The notes beneath the pieces are model-generated. The model made no database searches. It was given only the letters and a program-made list of their open reading frames with translations, and had not been told where the DNA came from. From contig JAPPUL010000084.1 of assembly GCA_026874595.1 (NCBI GenBank), positions 124,001-188,000 of the forward strand: DNA of 64,000 nucleotides, given 5' to 3'. Within the stretch, counting starts at the first letter, position 1, and the number at the start of each line of letters is the position of its first letter. The DNA comes from Sipunculus nudus (taxonomy: Eukaryota > Annelida > Sipuncula > Golfingiida > Sipunculidae). A program made the position numbers and the translations under genes. Shown one piece after another: positions 43,947-52,024 of this stretch.

Positions 43947-44963
43947 CTAAATTCCTACGTTGCCCGGATTCGACTCAAACTCCATCTGGTTGAGGGCAGT
44001 GATCGCTCCGGTGGTTCCGTTAATTTCAAATACATTCCAGACGGTGCCGGGCTGATTGGGCACATTGAATGTGTATTCCCGGCCGTCGTAATAAAACACT
44101 TTCACGGTTGCGCCCGATCCGGCCAGCCCCGTGCTGGTGCTCGAGTTGCGGTTGGTGTAGTCGTGAACACTGTAACGATAGGTTCCGGCCACCAGCCGAT
44201 GCATGGTGATGGTCTCCGGCCCGTAAGATGAGGTGTCGTCCACATCCAGCTCGCCGCAATCCTGCACATAATCCGTCGAGTAATAGACATGAAATGTGCC
44301 GCCACCCGGGCGTGGACCGCGCAGATGAGAGTCGAGATCCCGGGGATTGAGCCCCCACTGCAAAACGATGCGGGCCACCTGTCCGTTGAGTTCCGGAGAG
44401 AGCACGATATTCTGACCGGAGCTTCCGGATTCGAGGACGTTCAACAGGCCATGGGCGTCGATATAGTTGGGCGTGCTTGCCTCGTAAACATAGAGTCCTT
44501 CAAACAGCTCCATTTCATACTGCCCGGAGGCATCGGTGATCTGCTGCGCCATGATTGGACCTTCCTCGCTGCGCCGTATGGTTACCAAAACGCCTGCAAG
44601 CGGGCGGGCATTCAGGGCATCTACGACAGAGCCTACAAGATGTACACTGGTGCCCAGATCGAGCAGGAAGTCGGGATGATTGGCGAACCATGAGGGATCA
44701 CGGACCTCGACATTCAAATGTCGCAGGCTTTGTCTGGCATCGGAATCCCAAGCCATGATCATGGCGTTGCCAATCTGCATGCCGCTGACCAGAAGGCCCT
44801 CATCATCCACATAGGCCACGGCCGGATTGGATGATACAAACTGCGGGGTCAAACCACTGCCGCGTACAGAGAGCGGGATGCGCTGCTCGAAATAGGATAA
44901 CGAGAGTCGGACGCTCTGAGGATAAATCTCCCAATAAGCCGGAATGTCGAGTTGCTCGGTCAT
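43947..44963 (-). CDS. Multi-domain Ig-like tail protein (BIG2-like + carboxypeptidase-regulatory-like + YfaP-like)
   Basis: A 338-residue protein with three parts. Residues 1-95 form a BIG2-like fold (IYPQSVRLSLSYFEQRIPLS, then VSNPAVAYVDDEGLLVSGMQ), closely similar to the next gene upstream. Residues about 105-185 match a carboxypeptidase regulatory-like domain (VGSVVDALNARPLAGVLVTI...DASGQYEMELFEGLYVYEAS). Residues about 200-320 match the YfaP/DUF2135-like pattern of RDLDSHLRGPRPGGGTFHVY and VAGTYRYSVHDYTNRN. These are all adhesive or surface-binding folds, so contact with the host envelope is likely. It overlaps the 101-residue gene by 4 bp. Confidence 0.75.
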   Translation of the reverse strand: MTEQLDIPAYWEIYPQSVRLSLSYFEQRIPLSVRGSGLTPQFVSSNPAVAYVDDEGLLVSGMQIGNAMIMAWDSDARQSLRHLNVEVRDPSWFANHPDFLLDLGTSVHLVGSVVDALNARPLAGVLVTIRRSEEGPIMAQQITDASGQYEMELFEGLYVYEASTPNYIDAHGLLNVLESGSSGQNIVLSPELNGQVARIVLQWGLNPRDLDSHLRGPRPGGGTFHVYYSTDYVQDCGELDVDDTSSYGPETITMHRLVAGTYRYSVHDYTNRNSSTSTGLAGSGATVKVFYYDGREYTFNVPNQPGTVWNVFEINGTTGAITALNQMEFESNPGNVGI

Positions 44964-45265
44964 GAGGGCATTTCTCCTCCTCCCATTGGCGTGCCGTACA
45001 CTTCAACCTGAACATGACGAACACTCAGGCGATCATCCGAGTGCCAGACCATGACAACGGCAGCGCCGGGCTGCATACCGCAGATCACATTTCCCGTTTC
45101 ATCCACCTCGGCGACATCGCTGTTGGACGATTCAAACACCGGTGATTCAACGGAGCCCCGAATGGACAGCGGTATGGTCTGCGGAAATTCAGAGGTCGAA
45201 ACGCGTACCAGCTTGGGAAACACGTCCCAGTATGGATGTGTCGGTATGGTTGATTCTTCCGGCAT
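44960..45265 (-). CDS. Small BIG2-like protein, paralogue of the next gene's N-terminus
   Basis: A 101-residue single Ig-like domain: WDVFPKLVRVSTSEFPQTIP, then SSNSDVAEVDETGNVICGMQ and PGAAVVMVWHSDDRLSVRHV. It aligns along its whole length with the first 95 residues of the 338-residue protein encoded immediately downstream, which implies a tandem duplication. It lies directly after the PAAR gene and overlaps the next gene (ATGA-type). Confidence 0.7.
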   Translation of the reverse strand: MPEESTIPTHPYWDVFPKLVRVSTSEFPQTIPLSIRGSVESPVFESSNSDVAEVDETGNVICGMQPGAAVVMVWHSDDRLSVRHVQVEVYGTPMGGGEMPS

Positions 45266-45275
45266 GCAAAGCTCC

Positions 45276-45542
45276 TCAGTTGTCTATGGTGTTCGGGCTG
45301 CCCGCCACAATCACCGCACCGCAGGCAGTAATGTCGCCGATTCTGGCGTTGGGACTGCCTTCGGTAATGGTGGTCATGCTTCCGGTCACGATTGGAGTAA
45401 CGCCGTGTCCGGGGATGGGACAGACGTGCAGGTCACCCATTCGGGCCACTGGAATCCCATTCACCATGGTTCGAACGGCCGATGTGATGATCACACCGCC
45501 GTGACTGCTGACATCTCCCAGACGTGCCTGTGGTCCGCTCAT
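45276..45542 (-). CDS. PAAR-domain spike-tip protein
   Basis: An 88-residue PAAR-like protein: ARLGDVSSHGGVIITSAVRT, then VNGIPVARMGDLHVCPIPGH and NARIGDITACGAVIVAGSP. His and Cys residues are spaced as in the metal-binding PAAR tip. The start at 45,542 overlaps the stop of the upstream coiled-coil protein (ATGA); the longer frame to 45,632 has no support. PAAR proteins sharpen the central spike of contractile tails and type VI secretion systems. Confidence 0.88.
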   Translation of the reverse strand: MSGPQARLGDVSSHGGVIITSAVRTMVNGIPVARMGDLHVCPIPGHGVTPIVTGSMTTITEGSPNARIGDITACGAVIVAGSPNTIDN

Positions 45543-45907
45543 GGTTTCAGCCTCAAGGTTAAATTGATCAGATAGCCGACAAGCCCGCCGACAGCGGTGC
45601 CGATTCCCAGTGTCAGCCCGACAATTTTCCACATGGTCTCCGTACCCACCTTGCCGCTGACCCGGGTGTGAAGCCGGTCAATCTCCTCGGCGTGGCGGTG
45701 CAGGTCTGAATTGATGCCGCGAACCAGCACCTCGACATTCTCCTTGTCAGATTTCTTTTCGATTTCCCGTTCGATCTTCTCCAACCGGTCCTGAATTTCA
45801 CGGCGGTGGTTTTCCAGAATCCCTCGAAATTCCTTACGCCATGTGTCGAAGGTTCTGGCGAGCATCTCTTCGGATGCGGTCAGCCCGGGTTGTTTTGAAT
45901 CACTCAT
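45539..45907 (-). CDS. Coiled-coil/transmembrane protein, holin-like (XhlA type)
   Basis: A 122-residue protein. Residues about 15-85 are a highly charged helix (DTWRKEFRGILENHRREI, then EREIEKKSDKENVEVLVRGI). One transmembrane segment is near the C-terminus (IVGLTLGIGTAVGGLVGYLI). This layout resembles XhlA-type holin helper proteins. It is placed between the PAAR gene and the spike gene, unusual for a lysis gene, so a structural or membrane-contact role is an alternative. No signal peptide is present. Confidence 0.6.
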   Translation of the reverse strand: MSDSKQPGLTASEEMLARTFDTWRKEFRGILENHRREIQDRLEKIEREIEKKSDKENVEVLVRGINSDLHRHAEEIDRLHTRVSGKVGTETMWKIVGLTLGIGTAVGGLVGYLINLTLRLKP

Positions 45908-45918
45908 GCAATGTTCCC

Positions 45919-46968
45919 TTATGTGTTAATCAATACTTGGTTTGTCGATTTGATGATGATGTTGCCGACAACACCATCCATGAAAATGAGGCTTCCCGCC
46001 TTGTCGGTTGCGCTGATGCTTTCCGTTCCCGGAGCCGCGCTCATTCTGACCACCTGTCCGGCTTTGTCGGTCAGGCGGATCTGTTCAGCGCCCTTGGTGG
46101 AGTCGATCAGAATTTCTTGTGTGCCGTTAAGGCCCCAGATATGAACCTTTTCCCGGCCTTTGGTGGTATCGATCAGAATTTTCTGCCAGCGGGAACGGCC
46201 CTTGTCGCAGGAGAGAATGTGAATCTTTTCCTTGTCCTGCCATGCCTCCAGCAGCACCTGCTGACGGCAGAGGTCGGTTAGTTGTACCCGGGCTTTCGAT
46301 CCGACGATCTGTGACGCAATATCCAGCTGGTCGCCTTTTTCGGCATCCTTGGTGCCGCGTCTGAGGGCGTTGCCGCTCTGCATTTCCGGTTTGACTTTGG
46401 CTTCCATGGTGAGGATCTGACCGGCCCGGTCGATCAGGCGCATCAGTTCATCGCCGTCACGGTCATCGGCCAGAATGGTATGCCCGGTTTCCGTCTTCAT
46501 CAGGACCCTGAAACGCGGGCAGTAGTATTCCGGATGACCGTGGTATTTCTGGTGTTCGAGGTTGTCGTGGGGATTGTTCTGGTGCTCCAGCTTGTCCTCG
46601 CAGTCATGGCAAAAGGCATTGCTGCAGGTGCGCTTGGATTCCTCCGGCTGTTCCCCGGGATTACTTCCCGCGAGCCAGACTCCGGTCCAGATCGGATACT
46701 GAACAATGCCGCCTTCAAACTCGGCCCAGACCGAAGCGCCTTCTTCCGGCACGAGGAACATGCCGCAATCATCATTGCCGCCATAGGGAAAACAGGGAGA
46801 GGCCCAGTCGGACCAGTTTTCACGGCCCGTACCCAGCACAGCAGGGATTTCGAGCCGGACTCTTCCGAGCCGCTCCGGATCGTTATTGTCCCGGATAAAG
46901 GCCCGGTATTTGCCGTACCAGCGATTGCGATAGCGTTCTTCGGTCTGTTTGTCAGAGGTTTCAAGCAT
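45919..46968 (-). CDS. Baseplate spike protein, gpV/gp5-like OB-fold
   Basis: A 349-residue spike protein. The OB-fold appears at residues about 15-110 (WYGKYRAFIRDNNDPERLGR, then VRLEIPAVLGTGRENWSDWA and PEEGASVWAEFEGGIVQYPI). The second half is repetitive (GRSRWQKILIDTTKGREKVH, LNGTQEILIDSTKGAEQIRL and TDKAGQVVRMSAAPG), expected for the triple-stranded beta-helix of the needle. The start at 46,968 is chosen because it overlaps the upstream stop by 8 bp; a longer frame lacks support. It forms the membrane-piercing tip together with the PAAR protein. Confidence 0.88.
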   Translation of the reverse strand: MLETSDKQTEERYRNRWYGKYRAFIRDNNDPERLGRVRLEIPAVLGTGRENWSDWASPCFPYGGNDDCGMFLVPEEGASVWAEFEGGIVQYPIWTGVWLAGSNPGEQPEESKRTCSNAFCHDCEDKLEHQNNPHDNLEHQKYHGHPEYYCPRFRVLMKTETGHTILADDRDGDELMRLIDRAGQILTMEAKVKPEMQSGNALRRGTKDAEKGDQLDIASQIVGSKARVQLTDLCRQQVLLEAWQDKEKIHILSCDKGRSRWQKILIDTTKGREKVHIWGLNGTQEILIDSTKGAEQIRLTDKAGQVVRMSAAPGTESISATDKAGSLIFMDGVVGNIIIKSTNQVLINT

Positions 46969-47380
46969 GGCTGCTTTCCCTCCGACGACTGTCATTCCAA
47001 GCCTTCCAGCCACCCACGCGGACGGCCCAATACATCAGTCGGCGTTTCCATGCCGGAACACCGAGCTTGGTCATCAGTTCGAGAAAGATGCGGTCGGCAT
47101 CCGCACGGCTCACCAGTCCCGTGTGATAGAGAAAGTCATGCACAACGGCTGCCGGTGAATAGCGTCCCCATGGCGGCACAATTCGCCAGAACAGACGAGG
47201 CACGGAGGCAAAGTCCGTTTCAAATCCGGCAGGCACGGTAATGGTGCGGCTGCCAGCGATCCTGACCTTGTAGTCTTTGATCAGGCGGGCGCTCCGGCCA
47301 TTGGGCAGCAGTTCAAACTGTAATGGTCCGTTCAGTCCGATCCCCGAGCCGACGGTGACGGTTTTCTGAAACTCAGTCAT
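46961..47380 (-). CDS. DUF1353-family phage protein
   Basis: A 139-residue DUF1353 protein: AGFETDFASVPRLFWRIVPP, then WGRYSPAAVVHDFLYHTGLV and RADADRIFLELMTKLGVPAW. The HDFLY motif and following Asp are the family hallmark and look like a metal or catalytic site, but the function is unknown. It is frequent in phage genomes near tail and lysis genes. The chosen start (M-T-E-F-Q-K) overlaps the M15 gene by 8 bp. Confidence 0.85.
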   Translation of the reverse strand: MTEFQKTVTVGSGIGLNGPLQFELLPNGRSARLIKDYKVRIAGSRTITVPAGFETDFASVPRLFWRIVPPWGRYSPAAVVHDFLYHTGLVSRADADRIFLELMTKLGVPAWKRRLMYWAVRVGGWKAWNDSRRRESSHA

Positions 47381-47750
47381 TGCGCCACCTCGCTTTCCCG
47401 GTGGTCCGAACATCGAGATGGACCCACGACGGATAGATTCCGATGCCGCCTTGTTGAAAGGCCGGTATGGCTTTCGCCGCCTGAGCCAGGTCTTCAGCTG
47501 TCACTCCATCCGGGCAGGTCACATCGGCAGCCATGCCCAAGGTGTGAAAACTTTGGGCTGCTCCGCCAACAGACTCATTGTGCCGGTTGCAGCGAAAGCC
47601 GCTGGTTATACTCAGCGGCAGGTTCAATTGATCGCGCAGATCCTGAAGCGCAGAAATCAGTTCAGGATGCACCGGAGCCGAATTTCCGCAGCAGTTGGTT
47701 CCTTTGCAGGCAAATTCGGAACGGCTGAAATTTTTACTCAGATCTCCCAT
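47373..47750 (-). CDS. Peptidase M15 family (D-Ala-D-Ala carboxypeptidase-like)
   Basis: A 125-residue M15A/peptidase_M15_3 protein: HPELISALQDLRDQLNLPLS, then ITSGFRCNRHNESVGGAAQS with FHTLGMAADV and GGIGIYPSWVHLDVRTTGK. The zinc ligands H, D and the final H of WVHLDVR are intact. Such enzymes cut peptide cross-links of peptidoglycan. In a tail operon it could locally open the cell wall during injection or act in lysis. Two extra cysteine pairs (KGTNCCGN) near the N-terminus are notable. Confidence 0.9.
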   Translation of the reverse strand: MGDLSKNFSRSEFACKGTNCCGNSAPVHPELISALQDLRDQLNLPLSITSGFRCNRHNESVGGAAQSFHTLGMAADVTCPDGVTAEDLAQAAKAIPAFQQGGIGIYPSWVHLDVRTTGKARWRND

Positions 47751-47758
47751 GGTTCCTC

Positions 47759-48829
47759 CTAAGAAACAGCACCGGAATCCGCATCGATGGTCACCATGGC
47801 CGGTGGCTCATTCTGCGGGGTTGCCGGTGCTTCTTTATCGTTTGGCTTTCCCTTGGTCTGGGCAGACTTGTCTCCGGCACCTTTGCCAAGGGCGTTCTTT
47901 TTAAGTTTGATTTCACAGGAATAGCCGGATGAGCCGATGCTGTGGCGAACCGAGTGGCAGTAGTAAATGCCGGAAAATTTCCGACCCACACCTTTCACTT
48001 CGAGGTTCTTTTTGGCACGGAGAGACGGAATGCCGATGGTGACGGCGGTGGCTTCCACCTGTTTGAGTTCGGTCTCCCTGAATTTGCCTTCGGCTGTATC
48101 CTGTGCAGGCTCCTGTCCCGGTTCTTCATGGAAGGCTTCGGAACGTTCATAGGCGGGAACGACCTGACCGGTCTCCTGTTCTTTGAAACTGCCTTCACCC
48201 GTGTTGCCATCCACCAGATAAGTCTGCTTGCCCAGCGAGGTCCGTTCGGGAGTCGTGTCGTTGTTGGCCTTGTGCTCCACCACATCCTTTTTGCGAGGAT
48301 CGACACCAACTGATTTGGTTTCGACACCGGCACCTTTGGCTCCCTGTGATTGGGTCGATGGCCTGAAAGAACGCAGAACGCCTTTTTGGTCGGTGAAATA
48401 TTCCAGTGTCAAAAGCGGAGCCTGTTCCAGTTCCCGTGGATGGAAATGGAGCTCATCATCCTGAATGAAAAAGGAGTAACCGCTGACACCCTGACCATCC
48501 CGGTCACGGGCCTTGGTTGCCAGTTCTTTGAGAAAGACGGCATCGGACTGATTGCTCTGGGTTACGCGAAGATGATGGCCCTTGGTGGCCGTCACGACCG
48601 GCTTGAGGCCATTGGCAGAGGCGATCTGTTCGGCTATTTCGGAATAGAGAATGCCCGGCGCGGGTTTCTGCCAGACCTTCTGGTTTTCCTTTCCGGCCAG
48701 CTTGAAGCCTTTGTCGTAGGCTTTGATACGGATGGTGGGGTCACCGTTTTCAGGGAAATCGTAATCGATATCCTTGATGACAGCCTTCTTGCGGGGCGAG
48801 AGATTGCCCACATAACCGAATCGGGCAAA
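47759..48829 (-). CDS. Phage late-control protein D / gp27-like baseplate hub protein, 5' truncated at the block boundary
   Basis: The frame encodes about 356 residues of a hub protein: FARFGYVGNLSPRKKAVIKD, then IDYDFPENGDPTIRIKAYDK and LYSEIAEQIASANGLKPVVT with VAT-like, LKELATKARDRDGQGVSGYS. In full-length relatives about 70-90 more residues precede this point. Here the coding frame ends upstream at a stop where the DNA becomes AT-rich (about 48,829), so the N-terminus is missing; the GTG at 48,811 is not a convincing start. The hub binds the gpV spike. The truncation marks the edge of block B. Confidence 0.82.
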   Translation of the reverse strand, partial: FARFGYVGNLSPRKKAVIKDIDYDFPENGDPTIRIKAYDKGFKLAGKENQKVWQKPAPGILYSEIAEQIASANGLKPVVTATKGHHLRVTQSNQSDAVFLKELATKARDRDGQGVSGYSFFIQDDELHFHPRELEQAPLLTLEYFTDQKGVLRSFRPSTQSQGAKGAGVETKSVGVDPRKKDVVEHKANNDTTPERTSLGKQTYLVDGNTGEGSFKEQETGQVVPAYERSEAFHEEPGQEPAQDTAEGKFRETELKQVEATAVTIGIPSLRAKKNLEVKGVGRKFSGIYYCHSVRHSIGSSGYSCEIKLKKNALGKGAGDKSAQTKGKPNDKEAPATPQNEPPAMVTIDADSGAVS

Positions 48830-49341
48830 GATTAATTATAAAACTTTAGCCCCTTCAATAAGGTTTAACGATTCAGTTAATCTTGATTTTTCTAGTTTTA
48901 CTTTGGCAGTTTTTAGTTTTGGAGAAGCGATTTTGATTCAGTGGTATTTTTCATAAACATTTGCCCGCTATATTTTCAGCAGGGCTTAAACTACTAAGCG
49001 AGGTTGGCATATCATTTACTTTAGTAACTTTGGGTATCAAATTAGCAGAGGCTAATTGGAATTGCAGGAGAAATGGTTTTAGGGGAGGGTTTTAGGGCAT
49101 CTATTTTGGGATCTTTAAGCGGTATATCTTTTGCTTTGTTGCAATTTGGTTAAGTCTATGGCAGATAATCTTAGACCGTTGGTCATTTTATTTGCTGTTT
49201 TCCCTAAAGATATATTAAACTAAGCGCTTGGAATTTGCTATTAGCAAGAACCTGAAAAAGTATCATGAATGGTAATAATGCTTGGTAATTTATTAATGAT
49301 TTTGTATATGCCATTGGTATTTTATGTATTGTTGTTAGAAG
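48830..49341. other. Right composition boundary and gene-free AT-rich region
   Basis: From about 48,830 the sequence becomes AT-rich. Short broken frames only are present. One plus-strand stretch near 49,050-49,150 reads G-E-M-V-L-G-E-G-F-R-A-S-I-L-G-S-L-S-G-I-S-F-A-L-L-Q-F-G-stop, like a hydrophobic protein end, but I cannot assign it. No repeat, RNA gene or attachment site was found. Confidence 0.5.
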
Positions 49342-49908
49342 CTAACTGATGTTTTTACCATCTTTGTCAAACAACCAAAACGCAAACCAACGAGTAAAGT
49401 TAGGCATTAAAACATAGTACATTAATATTATAACGACTAGAGTTATAATAAAAGTGCTAATTAGTAATGGAAGTTGTGCTAATTGTTCGCCAAATAACCA
49501 AAGAATAATAGTAACTGTTGGAAAAAGTGCAAGCCAACCTACTATAGTCATTTTGTATTTAGGAGGTGGTTTTACAGGGTTGTATCCTGTGCTGAAGCAA
49601 GTAACTAAACTAGATTGTATACTAATATCACTAGGTTTTTCTAGCAAGTTATCTATTTGAGTAACAAACTCTAATCTTTCATTAGAATTAAGCCAGTTAT
49701 CTAAATTTTTTTGTGTATTAAATTTTAAAATAATCCTATATTCTGAATCATCTAAATTACTAGGGCTCAACAAAGTTGTACCCATATGACCAGAAAAAAA
49801 CGAAGCCTTTTTGACTATTTTGGAGGTTAAAAGCTCAAAGTCTTGCTCATAACCTTTTTTAACCCTTATGGATATAACAACTGCAATTGGAAGAGTAGTT
49901 TGTGTCAT
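49342..49908 (-). CDS. Antibiotic-biosynthesis-monooxygenase (ABM) domain protein with two C-terminal membrane segments
   Basis: A 188-residue protein. Residues about 8-100 form a dimeric alpha/beta-barrel ABM-like domain (IAVVISIRVKKGYEQDFELL, then FSGHMGTTLLSPS and YRIILKFNTQKNLDNWLNSN). It is followed by two predicted transmembrane helices (MTIVGWLALFPTVTIILWLF and PLLISTFIITLVVIILMYYV). ABM proteins with this tail are widespread and uncharacterised. It lies 14 bp after the tautomerase gene and is probably the last gene of the meta-pathway operon. Confidence 0.75.
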   Translation of the reverse strand: MTQTTLPIAVVISIRVKKGYEQDFELLTSKIVKKASFFSGHMGTTLLSPSNLDDSEYRIILKFNTQKNLDNWLNSNERLEFVTQIDNLLEKPSDISIQSSLVTCFSTGYNPVKPPPKYKMTIVGWLALFPTVTIILWLFGEQLAQLPLLISTFIITLVVIILMYYVLMPNFTRWFAFWLFDKDGKNIS

Positions 49909-49922
49909 GTAACTAACGTGAA

Positions 49923-50123
49923 CTACTGATTGTCTTTTTCCGACTCAGCCTTACTAATTCCACCAACAAACCAACTGTCAGCTGGAATTTCATTGATAAC
50001 AATTCTTACTTGGGATGGCTTAACATCTAAGTTTTTTGTTGCGATTTCAGTAACTTGTTTACAAAAGTTTTCTTTTTTTTCTTTGCTTCTACCTTGGATG
50101 ATTGTTACTTGAATTAATGGCAT
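49923..50123 (-). CDS. dmpI: 4-oxalocrotonate tautomerase
   Basis: A 66-residue tautomerase. After removal of Met the catalytic Pro1 leads (P-L-I-Q-V-T-I-I-Q-G-R). Arg11 and Arg39 of the Pseudomonas enzyme are conserved, and Phe50 is Trp here (DSWFVGG). It converts the enol to the keto form of 2-oxohexenedioate between ring-cleavage product oxidation and decarboxylation. It lies downstream of the decarboxylase gene as in dmpH-dmpI of Pseudomonas. Confidence 0.9.
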   Translation of the reverse strand: MPLIQVTIIQGRSKEKKENFCKQVTEIATKNLDVKPSQVRIVINEIPADSWFVGGISKAESEKDNQ

Positions 50124-50189
50124 AAAAACTCCATATAATAATTTAAAAAAATATGATTAAAAAAAAAGACAATGTTCTACCTTTTATAT

Positions 50190-50981
50190 TTAGCCGAAAT
50201 TAACATTTATTGTGCCTAAATCCTGAAATCTAACACAGATACTATCTCCTGCTTCAACGGCAACTGCAGCAGTAATACCTCCGGTCATAATAAAAGTTCC
50301 TGCTGGGATAACCTCATTACGCTTAGTCAACATATTTGCAAGCATTGTCACACTAGAGAGTGGATGCCCAAGAACTGCTGCCGCTGCTCCTAATTCGACA
50401 ACTTGACCGTTTTTTTCCATAACTACACCAAGTGTTTTTACATCAACATCTTCTAGTCTTTTTAAGTTGCCACCGCTAACAAAACGCGAAGATGAGGCAT
50501 TGTCAGCTATAACGCTCTTTAAGTCAAAATTAAAGTTTTCATAACGCGAATCGATCACTTCTACAGCAGGCATTACACTACTGGTGGCATCCATAACATG
50601 TGCTACTGTGCAACCTGGACCTGATAGCTCTTTATTAGTAATAATAGCAATTTCAGCCTCTACTTTTGGGTGAATTAATTCTTTAGTGTTAATACTTGCC
50701 CCATCAGGAACACTAAAATAGTCGGCTAAAAATGCATAAATAGGTGTTTTAATTCCCATTTGTGCCATTTTAGCATAAGATGTTAAGCCCATTTTTAAAC
50801 CAACTACTTTATTACCGCGTTGCTCTTTGCGGTTGCGTATCTCCCATTGAATATCATAGGCATCTTCCCAATCCATATCAGGGTAATCATTAGTTATTTT
50901 TTTAACATCATATGCATTAAGTTCTGCATCTTCTAGATACTTAGCTAATTCTGCTATTGTTTTTTTATCAAGTGTGCTCAT
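50190..50981 (-). CDS. dmpH: 4-oxalocrotonate decarboxylase (2-oxo-3-hexenedioate decarboxylase)
   Basis: A 263-residue member of the FAH/hydratase-decarboxylase family. Key segments are KVVGLKMGLTSYAKMAQMG, IHPKVEAEIAIITNKELSG (metal-binding E-x-E) and PAVEVIDSRYENFNFDLKSV, then SSSRFVSGG. It releases CO2 to give 2-hydroxypenta-2,4-dienoate. It is closely related to the hydratase encoded at 52,937-53,731; the gene order after the aldolase supports DmpH. The gene follows dmpG by 1 bp. Confidence 0.92.
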   Translation of the reverse strand: MSTLDKKTIAELAKYLEDAELNAYDVKKITNDYPDMDWEDAYDIQWEIRNRKEQRGNKVVGLKMGLTSYAKMAQMGIKTPIYAFLADYFSVPDGASINTKELIHPKVEAEIAIITNKELSGPGCTVAHVMDATSSVMPAVEVIDSRYENFNFDLKSVIADNASSSRFVSGGNLKRLEDVDVKTLGVVMEKNGQVVELGAAAAVLGHPLSSVTMLANMLTKRNEVIPAGTFIMTGGITAAVAVEAGDSICVRFQDLGTINVNFG

Positions 50982-50982
50982 A

Positions 50983-52008
50983 TTATTTTCCTGCTCTTAG
51001 CATTTCTAATGCCACATCTTCAATCATATCTTCTTGACCACCTACAGTTTTACGGCGACCAAGCTCCATTAAAATATCACGGGAATAAACTCCATGTTTT
51101 TGTTCAGCTTTTTTAGCGTGTAATAAAAATGATGAGTAAACTCCTGCATAACCTAAAGTTAGTGCATCTCTACTAATGCGTGGTGTGTTCTCTCCCATAA
51201 TTGGTGTTGCAATATCCTCAGCTGCATCCATAATTGCAGTTAAATCAACGCCTGTTTTAATGCCATACATTGCACAAACAGCAACAAAAGTCTCTAAAGG
51301 TGTATTACCAGCACCAGCTCCAAAACCTGCTACTGAGCCATCTATACGATTAGCTCCTGCTACTACTGCTGCAACGCTATTGGCAACAGACATACTAAGG
51401 TTGTTATGTCCGTGAAAACCAATTTCAATATCATCAGGAAAATAATCGCGTAATATACCAATTTTTTCTGTCACATCTTCTGGTAGCATATGTCCTGCTG
51501 AATCAGTTATATATAGACAATTAGCTCCATAACTATGCATCAGTTTCGTTTGTTCTAGAAGCTCTTCAGGACTAGCCATATGGCTCATCATTAAAAAACC
51601 CACAGTATCAAAACCGCGTTTTGCTGCGTAGTTAATATGTTGTTCTGATACATCAGCTTCAGTGCAATGTGTTGCAACTCTTATTGTTTTAACCCCTAAG
51701 TCTTCAACCATTTTTAAATCTTGCACAGTCCCAATGCCAGGTAATAATAATACTGATACTTTTGAAAACTTAAGATTTGGAATTACCGCTTGTAAATATT
51801 CTTTGTCAGTATGCAAACTAAAGCCGTAGTTTAGTGAAGAACCGCTTAAACCATCACCGTGAGTAACTTCAATAAGTGGCACTTTTGATTCATCAAGTGC
51901 TTGTGATAATTCTTGCATTTGCTCAAGAGTAAATTGATGTCTTAGTGAGTGCATACCATCACGCATTGACATATCATGGATTTTAATTTCTTTATTATTA
52001 AACTTCAT
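50983..52008 (-). CDS. dmpG: 4-hydroxy-2-oxovalerate aldolase
   Basis: A 341-residue DmpG-type aldolase: the [20 protein letters not shown] metal and substrate loop (residues about 12-31), then [34 protein letters not shown] (metal-binding histidines) and [16 protein letters not shown]. It splits 4-hydroxy-2-oxovalerate to pyruvate and acetaldehyde and forms a channelling complex with the acylating acetaldehyde dehydrogenase encoded just upstream, 16 bp away. Confidence 0.96.
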   Translation of the reverse strand: MKFNNKEIKIHDMSMRDGMHSLRHQFTLEQMQELSQALDESKVPLIEVTHGDGLSGSSLNYGFSLHTDKEYLQAVIPNLKFSKVSVLLLPGIGTVQDLKMVEDLGVKTIRVATHCTEADVSEQHINYAAKRGFDTVGFLMMSHMASPEELLEQTKLMHSYGANCLYITDSAGHMLPEDVTEKIGILRDYFPDDIEIGFHGHNNLSMSVANSVAAVVAGANRIDGSVAGFGAGAGNTPLETFVAVCAMYGIKTGVDLTAIMDAAEDIATPIMGENTPRISRDALTLGYAGVYSSFLLHAKKAEQKHGVYSRDILMELGRRKTVGGQEDMIEDVALEMLRAGK

Positions 52009-52024
52009 TACAATTCTCCTAAAT

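Noticed and set aside
10012-48829. Complete prophage or integrative element with att sites
   Set aside because: No integrase, head, terminase or replication genes and no matching terminal repeats; one end cuts a gene. Only a partial element can be claimed.
33056-48829. Classical extracellular contractile injection system (eCIS)
   Set aside because: The AAA+ ATPase, sheath, tube and LysM-type genes expected of eCIS are not visible, while DUF1353 and M15 genes point to phage.
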